From the NCBI RefSeq assembly GCF_002871005.1, contig NZ_PHSN01000010.1, forward strand, positions 176,910-240,909: DNA of 64,000 nt. Direction: 5' to 3'. Both the position numbers and the translations under genes were made by a program. Position 1 is the stretch's first letter. Each line of letters starts with the position of its first letter. This document shows, piece by piece, positions 1 through 9,487 of this stretch. Under the pieces are notes generated by a model. The model did not search any database, was not told where the DNA came from, and saw nothing but the letters and a program-made list of their open reading frames with translations. Source of the stretch: Acidimangrovimonas sediminis. GTDB taxonomy: Bacteria; Pseudomonadota; Alphaproteobacteria; Rhodobacterales; Rhodobacteraceae.

Positions 1-1452
1 CTCCATCGTCCCCTTCATGAGCGCGCGATGGCTGTGGCGGAAGCCGATGGCGCGGCGGTAATGGTGCAGGAGAGAGCCGGGCACATGCTCGGCCTCGGCC
101 ACCGCCAGCGGCAGATGTTCGCGCGCGACCGGCAACCAGGGCATGCCTTCCGAGAATCCGGCGTTCGGCTGCTCGGCATCCCAGACCATCGGCGTGCGGC
201 AACCGTCGCGGCCCTTGAACTCGGGCCAGAACTCGATCCCGTAGGGGTCCTGCAGATCCTCATAGGCGACCTCGGCCTCGGGCAGGCCCAGTTCCTCGCC
301 CTGGTAGAGGCAGACCGAGCCCTTGAGACAGAGCATCAGGGTGACATAGGCGCGAAGCGCAGCGGGCGGCAGGTCCCAGCGGGTGGCGTGGCGCACCACG
401 TCGTGGTTCGAGAACGCCCAGCAGGCCCAGCCGTCCTTTGCCACCCTGGCGACGCGGGCCATCACTTCGCCCACCCTCTCGGCGTCGGGCAGGGTCTTCG
501 ACAGGAACTCGAAGGCATAGCACATTTGCACGTACTCGCCGTCCCTGGTGTATTCGCCGAGGATCTCGAGCCCGCGCTGTGCGTCGCCCACCTCGCCCAC
601 CGCGGCGATCGCGGGGTATTCGTCCATCACCGCGCGGAAGCGGTGGAGGAAGGCAAGGTTCTCGGGCCGGTTCTTGGAATAGAGGTGGTTCTGCCAGTTG
701 TAGGGGTTCACCTTGGGCGCGATGTTGTCGTTGCGCTCCTCCACCGGCAGGGCCGGGTTGTTGCGGAATTCCTTGTCGTGGACGTAGAAGTTGATCGTAT
801 CGAGACGGAAGCCGTCGACCCCCCGGTCCAGCCAGAAGCGTTCCACGCCCAGAAGCGCATCCTGCACCTCTTCACAGTGGAAGTTCAGGTCGGGCTGCGA
901 GGCGAGGAAGTTGTGCAGGTAGTATTGCTCGCGCTTGGCGTCCCATTGCCAGGCCGAGCCGCCGAAGATCGACAGCCAGTTGTTGGGCGGCGTGCCGTCG
1001 GGTTTCGCATCGGCCCAGACGTACCAGTCGGCACGCGCGTTGTCGCGGCTCGACCGGCTTTCGGTGAACCACGGATGTTCGATCGAGGAATGCGACAGCA
1101 CGAGGTCGATCATCACCTTGAGGCCGAGGTGATGGGCGCTCTCGATCAGCACGTCGAAATCCGCGAGCGTGCCGAACATCGGGTCGACGTCGCAATAATC
1201 GCTGACGTCATAGCCGAAATCCTTCATCGGCGAGGTGAAGAAGGGCGAGATCCAGATCGCATCGACGCCCAGCGAGGCGATGTAGGGCAGTCGCCCGACG
1301 ATGCCCAGAAGGTCCCCCACCCCGTCACCGTTGGAATCCTGGAAGCTGCGCGGGTAGATCTGGTAGATCACCGCGCCGCGCCACCAGTCCCGGTCGGCGG
1401 TCTTCGTGTCGGCCATCGGCATCGTGTGGCTCTTCGTCGTGTGTATGTTCAT
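1..1452 (-). CDS. aglA: Alpha-glucosidase, GH13 family (C-terminus cut by window edge)
   Basis: Cytoplasmic hydrolase expected to release glucose from imported alpha-glucosides such as sucrose, maltose or trehalose. The N-terminal part reads AVIYQIYPRSFQDSNGDG, the signature of the oligo-1,6-glucosidase/alpha-glucosidase branch of GH13. The nucleophile motif GFRLD puts the catalytic Asp at about residue 218. 484 codons lie in the window and the frame is still open at base 1; relatives are about 540-550 residues, so only the C-terminal domain is missing. The ATG at 1452 was chosen because it lies 8 bases after the aglG stop; an in-frame ATG about 30 bases further in is possible. It is the last visible gene of the aglEFGA cluster. 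An ATP-binding subunit (aglK) would be expected just outside the window. Confidence 0.93.
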   Translation of the reverse strand, partial: MNIHTTKSHTMPMADTKTADRDWWRGAVIYQIYPRSFQDSNGDGVGDLLGIVGRLPYIASLGVDAIWISPFFTSPMKDFGYDVSDYCDVDPMFGTLADFDVLIESAHHLGLKVMIDLVLSHSSIEHPWFTESRSSRDNARADWYVWADAKPDGTPPNNWLSIFGGSAWQWDAKREQYYLHNFLASQPDLNFHCEEVQDALLGVERFWLDRGVDGFRLDTINFYVHDKEFRNNPALPVEERNDNIAPKVNPYNWQNHLYSKNRPENLAFLHRFRAVMDEYPAIAAVGEVGDAQRGLEILGEYTRDGEYVQMCYAFEFLSKTLPDAERVGEVMARVARVAKDGWACWAFSNHDVVRHATRWDLPPAALRAYVTLMLCLKGSVCLYQGEELGLPEAEVAYEDLQDPYGIEFWPEFKGRDGCRTPMVWDAEQPNAGFSEGMPWLPVAREHLPLAVAEAEHVPGSLLHHYRRAIGFRHSHRALMKGTME

Positions 1453-1459
1453 GCGTGTC

Positions 1460-2587
1460 CTATTTGACCGATCCGGCCAGCAGCCCCCTGACGAGGTAAC
1501 GCTGGGCCGAGAAGAAAACGAGGAGCGGCACGGCGATCGACACGAACGCCGCCGCCGCCAGCACCCCCCAGTCGCCGCCACGCGATCCAAGAAGGTCGTC
1601 GGCGATCTTCACCGTCATCACCTTGGTACCGGTGTTGGCAGGTAGGAAAACCTTGGCAACCAGCAGATCGTTCCATGTCCAGAGGAACTGGAAGATCGCG
1701 AAGCTCGCGAGTGCCGGAAAACTGAGCGGAAGGACGATCTTGGTGAAGACCTGGAAATCGGTCGCCCCGTCCACCTTGCAGCTTTCGATGATGTCGCGTG
1801 GCAGTCCGGCCATGTAGTTCCTGAGAAGATAGATCGCGAGGGGCAGGCCAAAGGCGGTGTGCGCCAGCCAGATGCCGAGGAAGCTTTGCCCGATGCCCAC
1901 GTCCTGGTGCAGGCGCAGAAGCGGCACCAGTGCCAGTTGCAGCGGCACGACCAGAAGGCCCACGATCCCCGCGATCAGCAGGCCGCGGCCCGGAAACTGC
2001 ATCCACGCCAGGGCGTAGGCGGCGAAGGCCGCGACGAGGATCGGGATAACGGTGGCCGGGATCGTCACCGTCAGCGTGTTGAAGAAAGCCTGCTGCATGC
2101 CGTCGGCGAACAGCACCTCGCGGTAATTCTGCAAGGTCATCTTCGGGGGCGTCTTCGCCTGATAGTAGATGCGCGGGGCGTAGTCGGGCTTTTCGTTGAA
2201 GGTGACGGTGTAATCGCCGTTCGGCATCACCTTCATCGTGCCCTGATCGCCCCGCATCTGACCGGTCGTTCCCGCCTTGAACTGCGCAGGCTTCATCCCG
2301 ATCACCCCGAAGGCCGAGATCGCCCCGCCGCCGTTCTTCAGCAGGTTCCCGGTCAGGACGTATTTCCCGCCCTCCTCCTTCATGCCGTCGAGGGGGGCCT
2401 GCCCCCGGTAGGATTGCGCGACCGGGAAGGCCGCGTCCCACCAGCCCGACCGCGCGATCTGGTCGGGCGTGCGGAACGAGCTTACCAGCAGGCCCAGCGT
2501 CGGCACCAGCCAGATCACGACAAGCGCGACGACGGTGATGTTGACGGCCCATGTCAGGGCGCTGCGGCGTCCGGCGATGCCTTCCAT
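1460..2587 (-). CDS. aglG: Alpha-glucoside ABC transporter permease AglG
   Basis: Inner-membrane permease of the alpha-glucoside importer, MalG-like (binding-protein-dependent transport family). The protein has 375 residues. A first membrane segment at about residues 12-32 is followed by a long polar stretch up to about residue 145, presumably a periplasmic loop, then five more hydrophobic segments. Such an insertion after TM1 is known in AglG relatives. The EAA-type loop that contacts the ATPase is visible as the stretch beginning IIESCKVDGATDFQVF. Its ATG shares a base with the aglF stop (TGATG), indicating translational coupling. A longer upstream ORF in this frame runs inside aglF and was ignored. 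Confidence 0.92.
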   Translation of the reverse strand: MEGIAGRRSALTWAVNITVVALVVIWLVPTLGLLVSSFRTPDQIARSGWWDAAFPVAQSYRGQAPLDGMKEEGGKYVLTGNLLKNGGGAISAFGVIGMKPAQFKAGTTGQMRGDQGTMKVMPNGDYTVTFNEKPDYAPRIYYQAKTPPKMTLQNYREVLFADGMQQAFFNTLTVTIPATVIPILVAAFAAYALAWMQFPGRGLLIAGIVGLLVVPLQLALVPLLRLHQDVGIGQSFLGIWLAHTAFGLPLAIYLLRNYMAGLPRDIIESCKVDGATDFQVFTKIVLPLSFPALASFAIFQFLWTWNDLLVAKVFLPANTGTKVMTVKIADDLLGSRGGDWGVLAAAAFVSIAVPLLVFFSAQRYLVRGLLAGSVK

Positions 2588-3567
2588 CAGTCCAGCTCCT
2601 TCCGCGCCTGGCGGATGTTGTAGATCATTACCGGCAACACCACGATCATGATGACGATGGCGATGGCCGTCGCGCGCCCGTCGTCGCGGAACATGTATTG
2701 CATCATGTAGCTGGGCAGGATCTGGGTGCCGAAATTGCCGCCCGTCGAGGCATAGACGATGTCGAAGATCTTCAGCGTGAGGATGGTGATCGTGGTCCAG
2801 ACCACCATGATCGTCGGCCAGATCTGCGGCACCATGATCCGAAAGAAGATCTGGAACGGGTTCGCGCCGTCCAGCACCGCGGCCTCGACCGTCTCCTCGG
2901 GGATGCCGCGCAGCGCCGCCGACAGGATCACCATGGCGAAACCGGTCTGGATCCAGATCAGGATGACCATCAGGAAGAAGTTGTTCCAGAACGGTATCTG
3001 CAACGGGTCGATCGGGCTGGTGGCGCCGAAGAAGGCCCGGATCGCGTTCAGAAGGCCGATCTGGGCGTTGTTGGCATAGACGAACTTCCAGATCAGCGAG
3101 GCGCCGACGAAGCTGATCGCCATCGGCATGAAGATGATCGACTTGGCAATCGCGCCCCATTTGAGCCGGTCGGTCAGCTGCGCCACGATCAGCCCGAAGA
3201 AGGTGGCCCCCGCCGGCACCACGAGCACCCAGAGAAAGTTGTTCAGAAGCGCGGTGCGGAACCCGTCGTCACCCCAGAGCGCCCGGTAATTGCCGAACCC
3301 CAGGAAGACGTCGCCGTCGCGGTTGTAGAGCGATCGGATGAACGACCCCACCACCGGATAGACGAGGTACAGCGTGACCGAGAACAGCGCCGGGAACAGG
3401 AAGAGCCACGGGCGCACCATGTTCGCCCGCGCGATGTTGCGCCCCGGGTCGCGGCCGCGGGCGGGAAAGATCACCCGGTCGAGGACAAGGTTCGAGACCC
3501 AGAAATAGGCCACGCACCCGCCCACGCCGAGGCAGATGGTGATCAGGCCCTGCAGGAACGGCGACAT
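2587..3567 (-). CDS. aglF: Alpha-glucoside ABC transporter permease AglF
   Basis: MalF-like inner-membrane permease that pairs with AglG. The protein has 326 residues and about eight hydrophobic segments, starting with one at residues 8-28 and one at about 52-72. The cytoplasmic EAA loop reads EETVEAAVLDGANPFQIF, close to the consensus EAAxxDGA. It lies 60 bases downstream of aglE and overlaps aglG by one base, so the three import genes form one transcription unit. Permeases of this size belong to the CUT1 carbohydrate uptake class. Confidence 0.93.
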   Translation of the reverse strand: MSPFLQGLITICLGVGGCVAYFWVSNLVLDRVIFPARGRDPGRNIARANMVRPWLFLFPALFSVTLYLVYPVVGSFIRSLYNRDGDVFLGFGNYRALWGDDGFRTALLNNFLWVLVVPAGATFFGLIVAQLTDRLKWGAIAKSIIFMPMAISFVGASLIWKFVYANNAQIGLLNAIRAFFGATSPIDPLQIPFWNNFFLMVILIWIQTGFAMVILSAALRGIPEETVEAAVLDGANPFQIFFRIMVPQIWPTIMVVWTTITILTLKIFDIVYASTGGNFGTQILPSYMMQYMFRDDGRATAIAIVIMIVVLPVMIYNIRQARKELD

Positions 3568-3627
3568 CTCTCCCCCCTTCTCTCGCCTCGAGGCGCCCGG
3601 GGACCGGACGCCCGCAAGATCAAGTGC

Positions 3628-4998
3628 TTACTTGATGGCGTTCCAGCGGTCCTGGATGTCCTTGGCGACCTCCTCGGCGGACTTGTCGCCGGTGGTGAAG
3701 GCGACCATGCCCTTCCAGAACGCATCGGTGCCGATCTCGCCCGGCATCTGGTCCGACGCGTCGAACCGGAACGAGGTGGCGTCGGTCAGGATCTTGCCCT
3801 CGTGGCGCAGCACGTCGTCGGCATAGGCCGCGGGCTTGACCTGCTTGTCAGGCGTCAGGAACCCGCCGTCGGCCATCCAGACCTCCTGCGCGATCGGCGT
3901 CTTCAGCCACTGGATGAAGACCTCGGCCGCCTTGTTGTCCTTGGTGATGCCAAAGAGCGTCCCCGCCCCCTCGACCGGCTTGCCGAGGTCGGGCTTGTCG
4001 CCATAGGGCGGGAAGTAGAAGAAGTTCACATCCTTGCCGACATTCGTGCCCTTCGGAAAGAAGGTGGTGATGAAGGAGGCCTGTTTCATCATGTAGCACT
4101 TGGGCGGATAGGTGAAGAGCCCCTTGGGCGCGTCGCGGAAGTCGGTCGTGGCGGCCGCCTGCGGCCCACCGGCCACGAACTTCGGGTTCTTCGCGAACCA
4201 GCCGTAGGTCTTGATCGCCTCGACGATCTTGGGATCGGTGAACTTCACCTTGTTGGTCACCCAGTCGTCATAGACCGAGGGCGGCTGCTGGCGCAGCAGG
4301 ATATCCTCGACCCAGTCGGTCGCGGGCCAGCCTGTGGCGGCCCCCGACCCCAGGCCGATGCACCAGGGCGTGCCGCCGTCCTTGACGATCTGTTCGGTCA
4401 GCTTCTTGAGGTCCTCGAAGGTCTTGGGCACCTCGTAGCCCATCTCGCGGAAATTCTCGGGCACGTACCAGACCATCGACTTGAGGTCGGCCTTGTAGGG
4501 GAAGGTGAAGAGGTGGTCCTTGCCGTCCTTGCCCTTGTGGGTGGACAGGTCGGCCCAGCTCTGCCCGGCCGCGTAGTTCTTCTTCAGCCAGGCGGTGTCG
4601 GCATCGGGCAGCGGCGTCAGGTATCCCTGCCGCGCCATGTCGGCGGCAAGACCCGGCTGCGGAAATACCGCGACGTTGGGCGCAGTGCCGGCCTTGGCCG
4701 AGATCACGATATCGCTCTCGAAGCTTTCCGAACCGGAATAGCTGACCTTCGCCCCCGTCGCCTCGCGGAAGTAGTTCAGCATCATCTCCACATGGTCCTT
4801 GTCGCCACCGGTCCAGGGACCGGTGATCGTCAGCGACTGACCCTTGAGGTCGTGATCCTTCGCGAAGTCCTTGTAGCTTTGCCAGTCGAAGCGGTCGGGC
4901 TGGCTGCCCACGGGGTATTTCAGATCGGCGGCATTCGCCGCCCCGGCGATGCCTGCCACGGCCAGCGCCATCGCGCCCGCATACAAGACCTTCTTCAT
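3628..4998 (-). CDS. aglE: Periplasmic alpha-glucoside-binding protein AglE
   Basis: Solute-binding protein that delivers alpha-glucosides to AglFG. The 456-residue product begins with a clear Sec signal peptide (basic MKK, hydrophobic core, cleavage after about residue 23, ANA-ADL). The mature part is rich in Trp and Tyr and has the extracellular solute-binding family 1 layout, including DIQDRWNAIK at the C-terminus. It is the first gene of the minus-strand operon. Its ATG is preceded by GGGAGGAAAGC, a good ribosome-binding site, and a LacI-type palindrome lies 37 bases upstream. Confidence 0.93.
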   Translation of the reverse strand: MKKVLYAGAMALAVAGIAGAANAADLKYPVGSQPDRFDWQSYKDFAKDHDLKGQSLTITGPWTGGDKDHVEMMLNYFREATGAKVSYSGSESFESDIVISAKAGTAPNVAVFPQPGLAADMARQGYLTPLPDADTAWLKKNYAAGQSWADLSTHKGKDGKDHLFTFPYKADLKSMVWYVPENFREMGYEVPKTFEDLKKLTEQIVKDGGTPWCIGLGSGAATGWPATDWVEDILLRQQPPSVYDDWVTNKVKFTDPKIVEAIKTYGWFAKNPKFVAGGPQAAATTDFRDAPKGLFTYPPKCYMMKQASFITTFFPKGTNVGKDVNFFYFPPYGDKPDLGKPVEGAGTLFGITKDNKAAEVFIQWLKTPIAQEVWMADGGFLTPDKQVKPAAYADDVLRHEGKILTDATSFRFDASDQMPGEIGTDAFWKGMVAFTTGDKSAEEVAKDIQDRWNAIK

Positions 4999-5034
4999 GC
5001 TTTCCTCCCTTTCACCAGCCGCCAGGATCTTTGC

Positions 5035-5048
5035 CCAAAGCGCTTTGG
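5035..5048. promoter_or_regulatory. LacI-family operator in front of aglE
   Basis: Perfect 14-bp palindrome CCAAAGCGCTTTGG with the central CG of LacI/GalR operators, 37 bases upstream of the aglE start codon. It shares the 10-bp core AAAGCGCTTT with the second site near aglR. The likely ligand is the AglR product encoded next to it. Repression of the importer by AglR is inferred from position. Confidence 0.85.
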
Positions 5049-5207
5049 CTTTCCAGCCTCGCCTATCGCGTGTGTCGGGTCAATTCCGCAACCGGCGTTT
5101 CGCGGCGGTCGCGAAAGTTTTACCGGCACTTGGCCCGAAAACTTCGCCGCCGGACCTTTGACTTCGCCGTGATCGTCACACTATCGTCCCCCGGCGGTAG
5201 CGCCCGT

Positions 5208-5223
5208 GTCAAAGCGCTTTGAC
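5208..5223. promoter_or_regulatory. LacI-family operator in front of aglR
   Basis: Perfect 16-bp palindrome GTCAAAGCGCTTTGAC, 12 bases upstream of the aglR ATG, so bound protein would block ribosome or polymerase access and give autorepression. It lies about 170 bp from the aglE operator, a distance compatible with looping between the two sites. Confidence 0.87.
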
Positions 5224-5235
5224 GGATCCTGAGTA

Positions 5236-6288
5236 ATGAATCTGAAACAACTGGCCGATCTACTGGAGCTGTCGCCGACGACCGTCAGCCGGGCCTTGAA
5301 CGGCTATCCCGAAGTGTCCGAGGACACCCGCCGCCGCGTCCTTGCCGCGGCAGAGGCGCATCACTACAGCCCCAATCTGCGTGCCCGGTCGCTGGCGACG
5401 GGCCGGGCGATGGCGATCGGCCACGTGATTCCGGTCTCGACCAGCCACGAGATCATGAACCCGGTGTTCGCCGATTTCATCGCCGGCGCCTCCGAGGCCT
5501 ATGGCAAGGCGGGCTATGACCTGCACCTGACGCTGATCCCCGATGCCGACCAGGCCCGGATCTACCGCGAGCTCGGCTCCCGCCGCGCGGTGGACGGGGT
5601 GATCGTCCATTCGCCGGGGCGCGGCGACGCGCGGATCGCGATGCTGCGCGCCTCGGGCCTGCCCTTCGTCGTGCATGGCCGCGCCACCGGAGAGGCCGCG
5701 CCCTATTCCTGGGTCGACGTGAACAACCGGCGCGCCTTCGAACGGGCCGCAGGACACCTGTGCGACCTCGGCCACCGCCGGATCGCGCTGGTCAACGGCC
5801 TCGAGACGCTGGATTTCGCCCGCCGCCGGCGCGAGGGCTTCGCAGTCGCGCTGGCGGCACACGACGTTGCGCCCGACCCCGCGCTGATGTCCTCGGACGA
5901 GATGACCGAGACCAACGGCTACCGCGCCGCCCGCGCCATGCTGGACGAGGCCGATCCGCCCACCGCCTTCCTCGTCTCCTCGATCATCTCCGGCACTGGC
6001 GTGCGCCGCGCGGTCGAGGAACGCGGCCTTGTCACGGGGCGCGACGTGTCGATCGTGATCCATGACGACGACCTGAGCTACTTTCGCAACAGCGACCCCG
6101 CGGGCGAGGCGCTGTTCACCGCGACCCGCTCGTCTGTCCGGCTGGCCGGGCGGCTGGCGGCCGAGATGTTGCTGCAGCTGATCGCCCGCCCCGAGAGCGG
6201 CCCGCTCACCCGCCTGCTGGAGGCCGAGCTGATCGTCGGCCGCACCACCTGCGCCCCGCGAAACCCCCAGAAGATCGGTTCAAGATGA
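5236..6288 (+). CDS. aglR: LacI-family transcriptional regulator AglR
   Basis: Sugar-responsive DNA-binding repressor. Residues 1-45 form the LacI helix-turn-helix and hinge (LKQLADLLELSPTTVSRALNG), followed by a periplasmic-binding-protein-like sensor domain to residue 350. It is divergent from aglEFGA and overlaps the following beta-glucosidase by four bases (ATGA), so regulator and glucosidase are co-translated. Two matching palindromic operators lie in the 237-bp intergenic region. Orthology to AglR rests on this gene order. Confidence 0.9.
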   Translation: MNLKQLADLLELSPTTVSRALNGYPEVSEDTRRRVLAAAEAHHYSPNLRARSLATGRAMAIGHVIPVSTSHEIMNPVFADFIAGASEAYGKAGYDLHLTLIPDADQARIYRELGSRRAVDGVIVHSPGRGDARIAMLRASGLPFVVHGRATGEAAPYSWVDVNNRRAFERAAGHLCDLGHRRIALVNGLETLDFARRRREGFAVALAAHDVAPDPALMSSDEMTETNGYRAARAMLDEADPPTAFLVSSIISGTGVRRAVEERGLVTGRDVSIVIHDDDLSYFRNSDPAGEALFTATRSSVRLAGRLAAEMLLQLIARPESGPLTRLLEAELIVGRTTCAPRNPQKIGSR

Positions 6289-7592
6289 TCCCCCAACGCC
6301 AAGATTTCCCTAATGGTTTCCTGTTCGGTGCCGCGACTTCCTCCTACCAGATCGAGGGCCATGCCTTCGGCGGCGCCGGGCGCACACACTGGGACGATTT
6401 CGCCGCCACCCCGGGCAACACGGCGGGGGCCGAGGACGGCGCCGTCGCCTGCGATCATTATCACCGCTGGGAAGAGGATCTCGACCTTGTCGCGGGGCTG
6501 GGGGCGGACGTCTACCGCTTCTCGACCTCCTGGGCGCGGGTCCTGCCCGAGGGGCGCGGAACGCCGAATCCCGAGGGTCTCGACTTCTACGACCGGCTGG
6601 TCGACGGCATGCTGGCGCGCGGGCTGAAACCTGCGGCCACGCTCTACCACTGGGAACTGCCCTCGCCGCTGGCCGATCTGGGTGGCTGGCGCAATCGCGA
6701 CATCGCCAAGTGGTTCGCCGAATTCGCCGACGTGCTCTGCGCCCGGATCGGCGACCGCCTGTGGTCGGTCGCGCCGATCAACGAGCCCTGGTGCGTCGGC
6801 TGGCTCAGCCATTTCGAGGGCCACCACGCCCCCGGCCTGCGCGACATCCGCGCCACCGCCCGGGCGATGCACCACGTCCTCCTCGCCCATGGCACCGCGT
6901 TGCAGGCGATGCGCGCGCGGGGCATGGAAAACCTTGGCGCCGTGTGCAATTTCGAGCTTGCCCTGCCCGCCACCGACAGCCCAGAAGACGAAGCAGCGTC
7001 AAGGCGTTACGATGCGATCTTCAACCGCTTCTTCATCGAGGGCATGACCCGCGGCGGCTATCCCGCCGAGGTCCTGGAGGGCTTTGCCCCGCATCTGCCG
7101 CAGGGCTGGGAGGAGGATTTCACCACCATCGGGCAAAAGCTCGACTGGTTCGGCCTCAACTACTACACATGCAAGCGGATCGCAGCGCGCCCCGGCCCCT
7201 GGCCCGGCTACGCCGAGGTGCCCGGCCCCCTGCCCAAGACGGACATGGGGTGGGAGATCTGCCCTGAGGGCCTGCACGATTTCCTCGCCCGTGTGGCGCG
7301 CGACTATACCGGGGCGCTGCCGCTTTACGTCACCGAAAACGGCATGGCCTCGACCAGCGGTGTGCAGGATGACGACCGCATCGCCTATCTCGCCGCACAC
7401 CTGGCAGAGGTCCGCCGTGCCGCCGACGAAGGCGTGCCGGTGAAGGGGTATTTCACCTGGTCGCTGATGGACAATTACGAATGGGCGCTGGGATATGCCA
7501 AACGCTTCGGCCTGGTCGCCGTCGACCGCGACAGCCAGGCACGGCAACCCAAGGCCTCGTACCATGCGCTGGCGAAGGCCTGGGCCCGCTGA
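6285..7592 (+). CDS. Beta-glucosidase, GH1 family
   Basis: Retaining glycoside hydrolase of 435 residues that should cleave beta-linked glucose from disaccharides or aryl glucosides in the cytoplasm. The N-terminal FLFGAATSSYQIEG motif, the acid/base motif INEPW (Glu about residue 167) and the nucleophile motif YVTENG (Glu about 351) are intact, and length matches the family. It overlaps the aglR stop by four bases. Pairing a beta-glucosidase with an alpha-glucoside importer suggests a broad glucoside regulon under AglR. Confidence 0.93.
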   Translation: MIPQRQDFPNGFLFGAATSSYQIEGHAFGGAGRTHWDDFAATPGNTAGAEDGAVACDHYHRWEEDLDLVAGLGADVYRFSTSWARVLPEGRGTPNPEGLDFYDRLVDGMLARGLKPAATLYHWELPSPLADLGGWRNRDIAKWFAEFADVLCARIGDRLWSVAPINEPWCVGWLSHFEGHHAPGLRDIRATARAMHHVLLAHGTALQAMRARGMENLGAVCNFELALPATDSPEDEAASRRYDAIFNRFFIEGMTRGGYPAEVLEGFAPHLPQGWEEDFTTIGQKLDWFGLNYYTCKRIAARPGPWPGYAEVPGPLPKTDMGWEICPEGLHDFLARVARDYTGALPLYVTENGMASTSGVQDDDRIAYLAAHLAEVRRAADEGVPVKGYFTWSLMDNYEWALGYAKRFGLVAVDRDSQARQPKASYHALAKAWAR

Positions 7593-7616
7593 GGGCCGGG
7601 CCAACGCCGTCAGACA

Positions 7617-7820
7617 CTACCAGCGCCGCTGCGCCCGTCCGCCGCCGCGCACCAGCCGCCAGACGCCCATGAACAGCATGAAGGTCACCCCCGAGACGGC
7701 GGCCAGCGCAATCGCCGCATGGGGCTCTATCCCCGTGCTGCGTTCCGCACCGAAGGTGAGCGCCGCGAACAATACCGGGCCGACGGCGAAATTCGCCGCG
7801 CCGGGAGCCTGTCGAGCCAT
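7617..7820 (-). CDS. Small two-helix membrane protein, unknown
   Basis: A 67-residue product with two hydrophobic segments (about residues 11-27 and 38-55) and a basic C-terminal tail. The ATG at 7820 is preceded by GGGGAAGATTC, a convincing ribosome-binding site; a longer reading of the frame to 7904 lacks one. It converges on the beta-glucosidase with a 24-bp gap. I do not recognise a family. It could be a small inner-membrane protein conserved only in close relatives. Confidence 0.6.
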   Translation of the reverse strand: MARQAPGAANFAVGPVLFAALTFGAERSTGIEPHAAIALAAVSGVTFMLFMGVWRLVRGGGRAQRRW

Positions 7821-8056
7821 GAATCTTCCCCAAGAATCGAGCCTGTCCCTCCGGCATAGACGAGGGCCCCGTCTCCATTCAACTGCCGCGTCGCGGATCG
7901 GCAATCACCCGCCGCCACAGCCGCGTGAGGCCCCCGCGCCCGCGGTTTCCAAGACGCCGGAAGATCGTGCCGCCGGGCCCCATGAAAGGGCTGGAACACA
8001 CCGCGCACCGCGCTAGATACTGCACGGGTAAAGGAAAAGACGGGATACGGGCGCAA

Positions 8057-9487
8057 ATGCGCGACACTCAGGACAAGGCGGCCCCGACGGCCGGGGATCG
8101 CACGACCACGAGCCGCGCAGACCAGATCGTGCACGAAGACGGCCTGCCAAGCCCCCGGCGCCAGTTCGCCTGGCTCGCCATCATGCTGGGCCTCACGCTG
8201 GCCGTGCTGGACGGCACCATCGCCAACGTCGCCCTGCCCACCATCGCCGAGCAGTTCAACGCCCAGCCCTCGATCTCGATCTGGATCGTAAACGGCTACC
8301 AGCTGGCCATCGTGATGACGCTGATGCCGCTGGCATCGCTGGGCGAGATCTACGGCTACCGGCGGATCTATCTGGGCGGCATCACGCTGTTCACCATCGC
8401 CTCGGTCGGCTGCGTCATGGCGGATTCGCTGACCACCCTGACCATCGCGCGGGTGCTGCAGGGCCTGGGCGCCGCGGGGCTGATGAGCGTGAACACCGCC
8501 GTGCTGCGCTACACCGTGCCCAAGGCGAAGTTCGGCACCGCGCTGGGGTACAACGCGCTGATCGTCGCGGTCGCGGCCACCGCGGGCCCGGCCTTCGCCG
8601 GCGCCATGCTGTCGCATCTGAGCTGGCCCTGGCTCTTTGCCATCAATATCCCGCTCGGCCTGCTGACCATTGCCGTGGGGCTGCGCAGCCTGCCCCATTC
8701 CGACCGCGCCCGCCATCCGTTCGACTGGCAGAGCGCGGTACTCAGCGCGCTGTCGCTGGGGCTTGCGATCAGCATCGTCGACCTGTCAGGGCATGACCTG
8801 GCGTGGTACGAGATCGTGCCGTTGGCGGCCCTCTGCGCCCTTGGGTTCTGGCTGCTGGTGCGCCGCAACAAGCGGTCGAGCCATCCGCTCCTGCCGCTCG
8901 ACCTGCTCAGCATCCCGATCTTCTCGCTGTCGCTGGCGGCCTCCGTCTCGGCCTTCACGACGCAGCTGGTGGCCTTCGTGGCCCTGCCCTTCGTGTTCCA
9001 GACCGATATGGGCTTTGCCCCCGCGATGGTGGGCGCGCTGATGATGCCCTGGCCGTTGGCCACCGGGATCGTGGCGCCGATCGCCGGCCGGCTGTCGGAC
9101 AACCGCTCTCCCGCCATGATCGGCGGCGCGGGCATGGCCATGCTGGCCGCGGGCATGATCGCGCTCGCGCTGCTGCCCGCGCACCCCTCGATCTGGGACA
9201 TCGCCTGGCGGATGGCGCTTGCCGGGGCCGGGTTCGGCCTGTTCCAGGCGCCAAACAACCGCACCATCGTCGGCACAGCGCCGCGCCACCGTTCGGGCGC
9301 GGCGAGCGGCATGCTGGGTACCGCCCGGCTGACCGGGCAGTCGACCGGGGCGGCGCTGGTCGCGCTGATGCTCGGATGGTTCGGGATCGCGGGCGCCAAC
9401 CATGCGCTCTACCTCGGCGCAGGGGCCGCGGCGCTGGCGGGCCTTCTCAGCCTCTCACGTCGCTCACTGTGGCGCGCGCCGTCCTGA
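8057..9487 (+). CDS. MFS drug-efflux type transporter, DHA2 (14-TM) family
   Basis: Proton-driven exporter of the EmrB/QacA type. Residues 34-476 hold about 14 hydrophobic segments. The family motif LDGTIANVALPTIAEQF follows the first segment, GEIYGYRR matches the loop 2-3 motif A, and GPAFAGAML fits motif C of exporters. The start at 8057 gives 476 residues. An in-frame ATG at 7982 would add 25 residues, and neither start has a strong ribosome-binding site. Its last 41 bases overlap the convergent DUF2189 gene. Confidence 0.87.
   Translation: MRDTQDKAAPTAGDRTTTSRADQIVHEDGLPSPRRQFAWLAIMLGLTLAVLDGTIANVALPTIAEQFNAQPSISIWIVNGYQLAIVMTLMPLASLGEIYGYRRIYLGGITLFTIASVGCVMADSLTTLTIARVLQGLGAAGLMSVNTAVLRYTVPKAKFGTALGYNALIVAVAATAGPAFAGAMLSHLSWPWLFAINIPLGLLTIAVGLRSLPHSDRARHPFDWQSAVLSALSLGLAISIVDLSGHDLAWYEIVPLAALCALGFWLLVRRNKRSSHPLLPLDLLSIPIFSLSLAASVSAFTTQLVAFVALPFVFQTDMGFAPAMVGALMMPWPLATGIVAPIAGRLSDNRSPAMIGGAGMAMLAAGMIALALLPAHPSIWDIAWRMALAGAGFGLFQAPNNRTIVGTAPRHRSGAASGMLGTARLTGQSTGAALVALMLGWFGIAGANHALYLGAGAAALAGLLSLSRRSLWRAPS

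Noticed and set aside
28..1467. Long plus-strand ORF opposite the alpha-glucosidase, and similar long antisense ORFs (for example 2551-5172, 11613-15566, 15521-17731, 19544-22210)
   Set aside because: All lie opposite well-recognised genes, are rich in Arg, His, Gly and Val, have no family motifs and no ribosome-binding sites; they are shadows caused by high GC.
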